Shown one piece after another: positions 45,701 through 51,423 of a stretch of 51,423 bases of DNA. The DNA is from an uncultured Chlorobiaceae bacterium (lineage in GTDB: Bacteria > Bacteroidota > Chlorobiia > Chlorobiales > Chlorobiaceae): assembly GCA_903887845.1 (NCBI GenBank), contig CAISRC010000009.1:1-51423 (forward strand). Direction: 5' to 3'. Position 1 is the stretch's first letter. Each line of letters opens with the position of its first letter. A program made the translations under genes and the position numbers. The notes under the pieces were generated by a model. The model was not told where the DNA came from and did not search any database. It worked only from the letters and a program-made list of their open reading frames with translations.

Positions 45701-46347
45701 GCGTCAGGGCTCAGTCGACGATTTCTGTGTGCAATGACCAGATCATCATCAATCATACTCTTTATGATAGAATCAGGAATAACCTCAATTTTTGAGATCT
45801 CATGAGATGTTCTGAATCCGTCAAAGAAATGAAGGAATGGAACTCTCGATGCAAGGGTTGCTGCTGCCGAAATAAGAGCCATGTCCATGACCTCCTGAAC
45901 AGAACTTGAGGCCAGAAGAGCAAAGCCTGTTCCACGGACTGACATTACATCACCATGGTCGCCGAAGATTGAAAGCGCCTGAGCGGCAAGGGCGCGAGCT
46001 GATACATGTATGACGCAGGGAGTGAGTTCACCTGCAATTTTATACATATTCGGAATCATGAGCAGAAGGCCCTGTGATGCCGTGAAGGTTGTTGTCAGAG
46101 CACCGGTCTGCAATGCGCCGTGAACTGCGGCTGCTGCGCCAGCTTCACTCTGTAATTCATCAATTTTTGGTACTGTTCCCCAAATGTTGGTTTTTCCCTC
46201 TGTAGCCCATGCATCCGAATACTCACCCATCGGTGAGGCAGGAGTAATCGGGTAGACACATACTACTTCACTGGTACGATAAGAGACATGAGCCAAAGCT
46301 TCATTTCCCTCCATTGTTTTATAAATCTGGCTCATACTGGCAGTCAC
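42781..46347 (-). CDS. nifJ: Pyruvate:ferredoxin (flavodoxin) oxidoreductase, homodimeric
   Basis: This 1188-aa protein is a single-chain PFOR. It includes the pyrimidine-binding domain (SYRTSEVVCVYPITPASPMGE, ~21-41), a central domain, two [4Fe-4S] sites (CIQCAKCALVCPHA near 699 and CTGCEVCAHVCPG near 755), a further cluster-ligand set (CAGCGETPY near 829), and the TPP-binding segment GDGWAYDIGYGG near 980. In green sulfur bacteria it works as pyruvate synthase, carboxylating acetyl-CoA with reduced ferredoxin; acs and ppc supply the substrate and use the product in this window. Length is normal. A second Met is four codons in. The 277-base upstream gap is shared with the divergent rlmB-like gene. 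Confidence 0.96.
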   Translation of the reverse strand: MTASMSQIYKTMEGNEALAHVSYRTSEVVCVYPITPASPMGEYSDAWATEGKTNIWGTVPKIDELQSEAGAAAAVHGALQTGALTTTFTASQGLLLMIPNMYKIAGELTPCVIHVSARALAAQALSIFGDHGDVMSVRGTGFALLASSSVQEVMDMALISAAATLASRVPFLHFFDGFRTSHEISKIEVIPDSIIKSMIDDDLVIAHRNRRLSPDAPAIRGTSQNPDIYFQARETVNSFYNACPEITEKVMAKFGELTGRHYNLYEYYGAPDAERVIVLMGSGVETARETMEYLNKQGEKVGVIHARLFRPFDIERFVKAFPSTVTSVAVLDRIKEPGSAGEPLYLDTVNAMHEGQQNGLLKAVPTIIGGRYGLSSKEFTPAMIKAVFDNLASAKPKNHFTVGITDDVTKTSLEVDSTFSIEPDEMFRALFYGLGSDGTVGANKNSIKIIGENTPNFAQGYFVYDSKKSGSITTSHLRFGPSQIRSAYLITEAQFIGCHHWVFLEMVDLVKYLKKGGTLLLNSPYAAEELWDKLPKIVQEHLIRKEAKLYTIDAYKVAHTSGMGQRINTIMQACFFAISGVLPREEAVEKIKSSIRETYGKKGDDVVNQNIQAVDNTLSNLHQVTIGTIADSAKELRQPIVGEAPDFVCNVLAKIISGEGDDIPVSELPVDGTYPTGTSKFEKRNLADEIPVWEPEICIQCAKCALVCPHAAIRAKVYDPKYLASAPRTFKSAEAKGAAWSGMKYTIQIAPEDCTGCEVCAHVCPGRDKNTPGKRALNMNPQQPLRETEVDNWNYYLNIPEFDRSHINLKLIKEQQLQQPLFEFSGACAGCGETPYIKMMTQLFGDRLVIGNATGCSSIYGGNLPTTPYTTNASGLGPAWSNSLFEDTAEFALGFRISIDKQREYACELLKRVASEIGETLTNEILNASENNEPEIYEQRKRVSILKEKLLQLDSSDARNLLSLADMLVKKSVWGVGGDGWAYDIGYGGVDHVTASNKNINLLVLDTEVYSNTGGQASKATPKAAVAKFATAGRTVTKKDLGLISMSYGNAYVASVAFGSRDDQTLKAFLEAEAYNGPSIIIAYSHCIAHGINMSTGLDNQKAAVDSGHWILYRYNPERLLEGKNPLILDSKKPKIPVAQFLDMENRFRMLKKSHPALAGEYYTAIQKEVDARWAHYEYLAARTFGGE

Positions 46348-46624
46348 CCTATTTGTATTGACGAAAGAAGTGTGTAAAATTGCAGTGTGCTGATATGTAA
46401 ACCACGAAGCAACGGGGAAAGGAAAGAACGTTACATTCGTAGCCAGGAAATCAAATCAATGCGTTACAAAAGATATTAAAAAAAATGATTTTTGATAAAT
46501 TTAATTAGATTCCGGTTTTCCCCATTGAGCGCGCTTGCTGTCTGCCGGAAATGTCCCGGACAGTATTCGATACAGGGCTTTTTGCTTACTTATTTTACAC
46601 ATCTAATACAGAATAAGAGGTTCT

Positions 46625-47371
46625 ATGGACGCGGAACATTCCGAAAACATTGTCTATGGCAGAAATGCCGTACTTGAGCTTCTTCAGCAAAAGCCTGAGA
46701 GCATCGAGAAAATCTATTTCCAATTTAAAACCTCTCATCCGAAACTCAAGGAAATTGTTATCACCGCAAGGCGACTGAAGCTTGTCAGCGGCAAGGCTCG
46801 CCTTGAAAAACTCTCACTGATTGCCGGGACCACGAAGCATCAGGGTGTTTGCGCTCTCATCAGCACCGTCACTTACTATTCGCTGGAGGAGGTTCTGGCC
46901 ACCCCCCGAAATACTTTTCCGATTTTTGTTGTACTGCAGGGTCTGGACGATCCGCACAACATCGGAGCAATTATCAGAACAGCCGAAGCAGTTGCAGCCG
47001 ATGCCGTTGTGCTTGTTGAAGGAAAGGGGGCGCCGGTTAATGCTGTTGTTCACAAAGCTTCTGCCGGAGCACTCTCCCATATTAGAGTCTGCAAGGTAAA
47101 AAGCCTTGTGCGCGCCCTGGAATTTCTCCACCAGTGCAATGTTCAGATTATTGCGGCTGATATGGATGCAGAACTGAATTACACCGATGCCGACATGAAA
47201 AAAGCCACAGCAATTGTGCTTGGTATGGAGGGAAGCGGGCTTGCACCTGAAGCAGTGAAATTCTGTGACCATGTTGTTCGGATTCCAATGGCTGGCTGTG
47301 TCGAATCCCTGAATGTTAGTGTGACGGCAGGCGTGCTGCTCTATGAGGCAATGCGGCAGCGACTTGCGTAA
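46625..47371 (+). CDS. rlmB: 23S rRNA (guanosine-2251-2'-O)-methyltransferase, TrmH/RlmB family
   Basis: This 248-aa SpoU-type methyltransferase has the N-terminal L30e-like substrate domain (IVYGRNAVLELLQQKPESI) and the knotted C-terminal domain with the three motifs: DDPHNIGAIIRTAEA near 105, IVLGMEGSGLA near 195, and RIPMAGCVESLNVSVTAGVLLYEA near 220. Within the family, RlmB is the best match from N-terminus and length, but a tRNA or other rRNA target is not excluded. GAGG lies five bases upstream of the ATG as its Shine-Dalgarno. gcvH follows after 101 bases. Confidence 0.88.
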   Translation: MDAEHSENIVYGRNAVLELLQQKPESIEKIYFQFKTSHPKLKEIVITARRLKLVSGKARLEKLSLIAGTTKHQGVCALISTVTYYSLEEVLATPRNTFPIFVVLQGLDDPHNIGAIIRTAEAVAADAVVLVEGKGAPVNAVVHKASAGALSHIRVCKVKSLVRALEFLHQCNVQIIAADMDAELNYTDADMKKATAIVLGMEGSGLAPEAVKFCDHVVRIPMAGCVESLNVSVTAGVLLYEAMRQRLA

Positions 47372-47472
47372 CTTGCCATGTACTCTGATTTGAAGGGATA
47401 CCAAAAAATATTACCTTGTTTCATTACAAGATTTGCCAAGCAGACTTCATCAACACACTTTCACCTTCTGCC

Positions 47473-47856
47473 ATGACTATTCCTGAAGATCTCCGCTATA
47501 CCAAAGACCACGAATGGATTAAACTGCTTGAAGACGGCAGTACCGCCCTGGTCGGCATTACTGACTTTGCCCAGTCAGAACTTGGCGATATTGTTTTTGT
47601 AGAGTTGAAGACTGCAGGAACCAGCCTTAAAGAACATGAGATTTTTGGAACCGTCGAAGCGGTAAAGACCGTTGCCGATCTTTTTGCGCCGGTTGCCGGT
47701 GAAATTCTTGAGCTGAACCCACAGCTTGACATCGCTGAAATTGTCAATCAGGATCCCTACAACGCAGGCTGGCTTGTCAAGATGAAAGTTGCCAATCCTG
47801 CATCCGTCAATGCTCTGCTTGACGCAACGGCATACCGCCAGTTGACGGGGGAGTAA
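47473..47856 (+). CDS. gcvH: Glycine cleavage system H protein
   Basis: This 127-aa lipoyl carrier shuttles the aminomethyl group between GcvP, GcvT and the dehydrogenase. It begins with MTIPEDLRYTKDHEWIK and has the lipoyl-Lys motif GTVEAVKTVADLFAP with the modified Lys near residue 65. Length is typical. The frame is open 19 codons further upstream without family similarity. gcvPA starts three bases after its stop, so the two are in one operon. gcvT is not in the window. Confidence 0.95.
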   Translation: MTIPEDLRYTKDHEWIKLLEDGSTALVGITDFAQSELGDIVFVELKTAGTSLKEHEIFGTVEAVKTVADLFAPVAGEILELNPQLDIAEIVNQDPYNAGWLVKMKVANPASVNALLDATAYRQLTGE

Positions 47857-47859
47857 CTC

Positions 47860-49197
47860 ATGCCATTTATAGTCAATACTGCAAGCGAAAGAGAGGAGAT
47901 GCTCAAGGCCATCGGCGCAAACTCCTTTGATGATCTTATTGCTGATATTCCTGAAGAGATTCGGCTGAAAAGAGCTCTCGATATTCTTCCCGCCTCCGAT
48001 GAGCTCCAGGTGCGCAAACTCCTTGAAGGGCTCGCTTCAGCCAACCGCAGCACCTCCGATTATGTCAGCTATCTTGGGGGAGGGGCTTATGACCATTTTA
48101 TTCCCGCAGCCATTAAAACCATAGCCTCCCGCAGTGAGTTTTATACGGCATATACTCCCTATCAGGCCGAAGTCTCACAGGGAACCCTGCAGGCCATCTA
48201 CGAATACCAGAGCCTTATCTGTCGACTCTATGAGATGGATGTCACCAACGCTTCGATGTACGACGGGGCAACAGCTCTTGCTGAAGCGGTTTTGATGGCC
48301 ATGAATGTCACCGGACGCAGCCAGGTTGTGGTGGCAGGAAAGCTGCATCCCTGGAACAGCTCTGTTCTGAAAACCTATCTTGAAGCTTCGGGTCATAACG
48401 CCGTTCTTCAGAATGTTCTTCAGGATGGGGTCGGCGATATTGCTGCGTTGAAGGAGCTGGTCACTGAGAGCGTGGCTGCCGTGGTTGTTCAGCAGCCAAA
48501 CTTTTATGGTTGTCTCGAAGACGTTGAGGCCATTGGAGCTGTTGCGCATCAAAAAGGGGCGCTCTTTGTTGTCTCCGCCGATCCGCTCTCTCTGGGAGTG
48601 CTTGCCGCTCCCGGAAGTTACGGAGCAGATATTGCTGTGGGAGAAGGCCAACCGCTTGGCAATCATCAGAATTTCGGTGGCCCATATCTTGGTATTTTCA
48701 GCGTCAAGCAAGCGCTTGTGCGCAAAATTCCGGGCCGTCTGGTTGGCATGACGAAAGACCGGGATGGAGAAGATGGTTTTATTCTTACCCTGCAGACTCG
48801 CGAGCAGCACATCCGGCGCGAAAAAGCCACTTCGAATATCTGCAGCAATCAGGCGCTTAATGCACTTCAGGCGGCAGTCTATCTTTCACTTCTCGGTAAA
48901 GAGGGACTTCAGCAGGTTGCCGCACAATCAGCACAGAAAGCACACTATCTTGCTGGAAAAATTGCAGCTCTTCCAGGATTCTCCCTGAAGTTCTCGTCGC
49001 CATATTTCCGTGAGTTTGTTGTTGAAACACCAGTTCCTTCAGCTCTTGTGGTTGAGCGGATGCTTGAGAAAAAGATTTTTGCAGGCTATGATCTTGCTGC
49101 TCACGGTGAAACCGGCTTGCTTGTTGCTGTTACGGAGAAGCGGACTCAGGAAGAGCTTGACCGCTTTGTTGAAAACCTTGGATTGATTGTTGTATAG
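47860..49197 (+). CDS. gcvPA: Glycine dehydrogenase (decarboxylating) subunit 1
   Basis: This 445-aa protein is the N-terminal half of a split glycine dehydrogenase P protein. It shows [14 protein letters not shown] near residue 70, [21 protein letters not shown] near 95, and [13 protein letters not shown] near 130, all of the GcvPA family. The PLP-binding Lys lies in the partner subunit GcvPB, which is not present: the next gene is dapA on the other strand. The enzyme cannot work without it, so gcvPB is presumably elsewhere. A convergent hairpin follows at 49211. Confidence 0.95.
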   Translation: MPFIVNTASEREEMLKAIGANSFDDLIADIPEEIRLKRALDILPASDELQVRKLLEGLASANRSTSDYVSYLGGGAYDHFIPAAIKTIASRSEFYTAYTPYQAEVSQGTLQAIYEYQSLICRLYEMDVTNASMYDGATALAEAVLMAMNVTGRSQVVVAGKLHPWNSSVLKTYLEASGHNAVLQNVLQDGVGDIAALKELVTESVAAVVVQQPNFYGCLEDVEAIGAVAHQKGALFVVSADPLSLGVLAAPGSYGADIAVGEGQPLGNHQNFGGPYLGIFSVKQALVRKIPGRLVGMTKDRDGEDGFILTLQTREQHIRREKATSNICSNQALNALQAAVYLSLLGKEGLQQVAAQSAQKAHYLAGKIAALPGFSLKFSSPYFREFVVETPVPSALVVERMLEKKIFAGYDLAAHGETGLLVAVTEKRTQEELDRFVENLGLIVV

Positions 49198-49210
49198 AAG
49201 GGTGAAGCTA

Positions 49211-49242
49211 TTTCAGCTCCCTGCCTTTGCCGGGAGCTGAAA
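49211..49242. terminator. Terminator between gcvPA and dapA
   Basis: TTTCAGCTCCC (49211-49221) pairs with GGGAGCTGAAA (49232-49242), an 11-bp stem with a 10-base loop. It lies between the convergent stops of gcvPA (49197) and dapA (49253) and has A/T-rich flanks, serving either strand. Confidence 0.7.
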
Positions 49243-49252
49243 AGATATCTTT

Positions 49253-50143
49253 TCAAATGAGCCCGAGAGTCTTGAGTTCCTGATCGATAATCTGCTTGTT
49301 CTCCTGTGAGAGAGGCACAAGCGGCAGCCGATAGTTTTCCTCAATCATGCCCATCCGTGCAAGAGCATACTTTACCGGTACAGGGTTACTCTCTATAAAG
49401 TTCAGCTTTAACAGCTTGCGATAGCGTCGGTTGATGGCGCGTGCCTCAACAAGATCACCCCTTCTCATTGCCTCGACCAGTTGCTTGATCGGTGATGGAA
49501 TCTGGTTGGCCGCCACAGAAATCACTCCGTCTCCTCCCATAGCCATAAAAGGCAGAATCAGTGAATCCTCTCCGGTCAGCACTGAAAAATGGTCGGGACG
49601 CTCCTCAAGCAGCTCCGATATCTGGCTGATATTCTCCGAAGCCTCTTTGACCGCCGCAATATTTTCAAAATCACGGGCAAGCCGCAGAATCGTTGCTGCC
49701 GATACATTGCTGCCGGTTCTTCCCGGAACATTGTAGATAATAATGGGCACAGAAACAGCCTCTGCGATATGCTTGTAATGCTGATAAATACCCTCCTGAG
49801 AAGGCTTGTTGTAATAGGGAGCAACCGACAGAATCGCCGAAGCGCCCGCCTTTTCAGCATTTTTTGCCAGTTCTACCGCATGTTGTGTATCATTGGTGCC
49901 AGCGCCGGCAGCCACCATTATTTTTCCTCCAGCCTCATCCTGTACCGTGCGGATAATCTCAAACTGTTCATTGCCGGAAAGTGTCGGCGACTCACCCGTC
50001 GTTCCACAGGTTATGATGATATCGGTTCCAGCTTCAATATGAAACTGTACCAGCCTTCTCAACGCATCGGTATCTATCGACCTGTCCTGCCTGAACGGAG
50101 TTACCAGTGCAACGGCGGATCCTGAAAGGTATCGTGTGGACAT
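49253..50143 (-). CDS. dapA: 4-hydroxy-tetrahydrodipicolinate synthase
   Basis: This 296-aa Schiff-base aldolase condenses pyruvate with aspartate semialdehyde in the lysine and meso-diaminopimelate pathway, which also feeds peptidoglycan. It has [10 protein letters not shown] at the N-terminus, [11 protein letters not shown] near residue 46, the catalytic Tyr in [11 protein letters not shown] near 136, and the Schiff-base Lys in IAAVKEAS near 164. Length is typical. Its 5' gap of 272 bases is shared with the divergent secreted protein gene. Confidence 0.97.
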   Translation of the reverse strand: MSTRYLSGSAVALVTPFRQDRSIDTDALRRLVQFHIEAGTDIIITCGTTGESPTLSGNEQFEIIRTVQDEAGGKIMVAAGAGTNDTQHAVELAKNAEKAGASAILSVAPYYNKPSQEGIYQHYKHIAEAVSVPIIIYNVPGRTGSNVSAATILRLARDFENIAAVKEASENISQISELLEERPDHFSVLTGEDSLILPFMAMGGDGVISVAANQIPSPIKQLVEAMRRGDLVEARAINRRYRKLLKLNFIESNPVPVKYALARMGMIEENYRLPLVPLSQENKQIIDQELKTLGLI

Positions 50144-50415
50144 ACTTTTTTATCCCAGTGTTAATGAAAATCGTTTTATCAATCTGAAGAACTCGTTCCC
50201 CTTCGTCGATCATTCTTGCTCTTATCGAGAATATACTGAGAAAGGGTATTTGTAAAACCGATTTTATCGTAAAAGAGTTTAATAAAGAGAAGAAGGAGAA
50301 GAGACCATATCAATAATGCGCCTTGCGGTTTCAGCATTGAGTTTTTTTTGTTATTTTTTTCAGCGAGTGTTAGTGTTTATTATTTCGCGTAAAAAAACTA
50401 AATCAAGGAAGGGAA

Positions 50416-50814
50416 ATGCGTAAAATTCTTGCCTTGCTTTTTGTTCTGATTTCCTTTTTTCCTGCCTTGCATTTTGCTGTGGCAAAGAATATTACCATTG
50501 AGTCACCATCTAATGGAGAAAAGGTTGACGGTGAGTTATTCGTGAGTGGGACTGCACACAAAGCCAAAGAGGTTTGGGTTATTGTTCATCCCAGTGAAAC
50601 TCCGGATTATTGGGTACAACCGACAGTTACTCTTAAGGATGAGCTCTGGGAAGTGCAAATTTCCATTGGGAGGCCAGGTACTATTGACAATGGCAAGCAT
50701 TTTGAGATAATGGCCATTGCAGATCCTTATCAGCCGTTAACCGAAGCTCAAGTTTTTAATGAATGGCCTTCAGCTCGATCAAGATCACAAGTTATTTCAA
50801 TAACGAGAAAATAG
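50416..50814 (+). CDS. Small secreted protein of unknown function
   Basis: This 132-aa protein has a signal peptide (KILALLFVLISFFPALHFAVAK) and a mature part of about 110 residues that looks like an all-beta domain with hydrophobic strands, KNITIESPSNGEKVDGELFVSGTA near the start and WVIVHPSE. The 'ESPSNGEKVDGELFVSGTA' pattern recalls Ig-like Gmad2/spore-germination-type beta domains, but I do not recognise it firmly. AAGGAAGGG lies just upstream of the ATG. The gene is at the edge of an accessory region. Confidence 0.75.
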   Translation: MRKILALLFVLISFFPALHFAVAKNITIESPSNGEKVDGELFVSGTAHKAKEVWVIVHPSETPDYWVQPTVTLKDELWEVQISIGRPGTIDNGKHFEIMAIADPYQPLTEAQVFNEWPSARSRSQVISITRK

Positions 50815-51018
50815 ATTCAAGTCCGACGTTACTGTTGGCTCTATCCACTTTGCTTCCAACTCCTCTTCTTTGCCTCGTCCTTGCTGCTTATATAACCACT
50901 CGGGCAACAGGCCAAAGCGCTCTTGAAGCTGCCTTTCCTTAAGCCGGGTGTGCCTCCGACGGGCAATATATTTTATAAGAACTGAATTTGATCTATATTC
51001 AGTCTTGTGATGACATCT
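50797..51018 (-). pseudogene. Possible remnant frame of 73 codons lacking a start codon
   Basis: The minus strand stays open for 73 codons with a protein-like, charged sequence (for example RLKERQLQERFGLLPEWLYK, then GKEEELEAKW), but it has no suitable start codon after the upstream stop at 51019-51021. Its end overlaps the 3' end of the secreted protein gene. It may be a decayed gene fragment, or an accident. I do not recognise the family. Confidence 0.3.
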
Positions 51019-51036
51019 TTACGAAAAGGATCTACA

Positions 51037-51288
51037 ATGAAACTATCAGAAAGGGTTCGCCCGATTTCATGGCTTAAATCTCATGCAGCCGAGATTGTAA
51101 GGGATTTTGAAGAGAATCGGAGCCCGCTTATTGTTACCCAGAATGGGGAAGCAAAAATGGTTGTCATGGACATTCGTACCTACGAAGAGCAGCTTGACAC
51201 AATGGCTTTTCTGAAACTCATCAACATGGGCAAAAAAGAGATTTCCGAAGGGAAATTTCAAAGTCCGGAAGATTTTTTTGCTGACTGA
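51037..51288 (+). CDS. Type II antitoxin, Phd/YefM family
   Basis: This 83-aa protein has the family N-terminus for DNA binding (RPISWLKSHAAEIVRDFEE), then the strand-rich NRSPLIVTQNGEAKMVVMDIRTYEE, and a C-terminal toxin-binding tail (MGKKEISEGKFQSPEDFF). Family members normally sit just before a RelE/ParE toxin, and the complex represses the operon. Here AAGGA lies seven bases before the ATG at 51037, which decides the start against an earlier ATG at 51007. No toxin follows: the stop TGA directly abuts a repeat array at 51291. The stop may even be supplied by the inserted end, so the last residues are uncertain. Confidence 0.85.
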   Translation: MKLSERVRPISWLKSHAAEIVRDFEENRSPLIVTQNGEAKMVVMDIRTYEEQLDTMAFLKLINMGKKEISEGKFQSPEDFFAD

Positions 51289-51385
51289 GTATTCCGGTGA
51301 AAGTGTACCACTGATTCCGGAGCAAAGTGTACCAGTCATTCCGGGTGAATATGTACCACCGATTCCGGAGCAAAGTGTACCACCA
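51286..51385. mobile_element. IS21-like element end (left part of a mobile element running out of the window)
   Basis: The sequence right after the antitoxin stop consists of four tandem 23-24 bp units starting ATTCCGG and ending GTACCA(C/G). Multiple short repeats of this style, with the recurrent GTGTACCA, are typical of the ends of IS21-family elements, where they bind the transposase. The left terminus may begin at the TGA of the antitoxin stop. No transposase gene is visible before the window ends. The assignment is from recall of the pattern. Confidence 0.55.
51291..51385 (+). repeat. Four tandem 23-24 bp direct repeats
   Basis: Units are 51291-51313, 51314-51337, 51338-51361 and 51362-51385. 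Units 2 and 4 share ATTCCGGAGCAAAGTGTACCA; units 1 and 3 carry GGTGAA after ATTCC(G). All share ATTCCGG and TGTACCA. The alternation of two sub-types suggests duplicated paired transposase-binding sites. Confidence 0.85.
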
Positions 51386-51423
51386 TTTTCATGCCAGATT
51401 TGGTGTTAGAACTTACAAAATTA

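Noticed and set aside
46540-46580. Possible hairpin CTGTCTGCCGG / CCCGGACAG upstream of the rlmB-like gene
   Set aside because: The arms mismatch at two or more positions and the placement has no clear role.
1-51423. tRNA, rRNA, CRISPR, prophage or restriction-modification loci
   Set aside because: No cloverleaf, rRNA-like stretch, spacer-repeat array or phage structural gene was recognised by reading; the only repeat array is the four-unit set at the right end.

Overview
The window is a piece of chromosome from a green sulfur bacterium (Chlorobiaceae, Chlorobium/Pelodictyon type). The strongest marker is pscC at 32144, the membrane-anchored cytochrome c-551 of the P840 photosynthetic reaction centre, which is specific to this group. 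Homodimeric pyruvate:ferredoxin oxidoreductase and PEP carboxylase, both used around the reductive TCA cycle, agree with this, as does the fused LpxC/FabZ enzyme typical of the Bacteroidetes/Chlorobi group. The base composition looks moderate, near 48% GC by eye. I see no rRNA, tRNA or CRISPR array.

Layout. Positions 1-1.2 kb hold the end of an N-terminal-type CarB and trpC (+). From 1.2 to 8.9 kb a minus-strand block carries rpe, bamA-like, a DUF2795 gene, an M23 peptidase, polA and pheA. From 9.0 to 11.0 kb come yebC, ruvC and pgsA (+). Then lpxC/fabZ and suhB (-), tspO (+), and a long minus-strand run: acs, leuS, pnp, panC, rsmI. oppF and sppA (+) follow, then a porin, comM/yifB and ppc (-), pscC (+) and queF (-). 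From 33.4 to 42.7 kb everything is on the plus strand: a methyltransferase, a DUF4905 protein, a Xer recombinase, hpf, hprK, oppA, oppB, ruvB and a TPR lipoprotein. nifJ (-) is followed by an rlmB-like gene, gcvH and gcvPA (+), and dapA (-). The right end (50.3-51.4 kb) is accessory: an orphan secreted protein, a possible decayed frame, a Phd/YefM antitoxin without its toxin, and an array of 23-24 bp repeats that looks like the end of an IS21-family element.

Function. Most genes are core housekeeping. NifJ and Ppc give acetyl-CoA to pyruvate and PEP to oxaloacetate carboxylation, and Acs feeds acetate into acetyl-CoA. The M23/DUF2795/BamA cluster, LpxC/FabZ and the porin serve the outer membrane. 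PolA, RuvC, RuvB and Xer serve DNA maintenance. Several start codons were moved inward from the longest open frame (leuS, pnp, panC, sppA, porin, methyltransferase, Xer, hpf, gcvH, TPR protein, antitoxin) on family length, overlaps or ribosome-binding sites.

I found no clear large undescribed system. The best candidates for a second look are the antitoxin cut off by the repeat array, the alternative hairpins upstream of pscC, the translationally coupled methyltransferase-DUF4905-Xer trio, the M23-DUF2795-BamA operon, and the split CarB.
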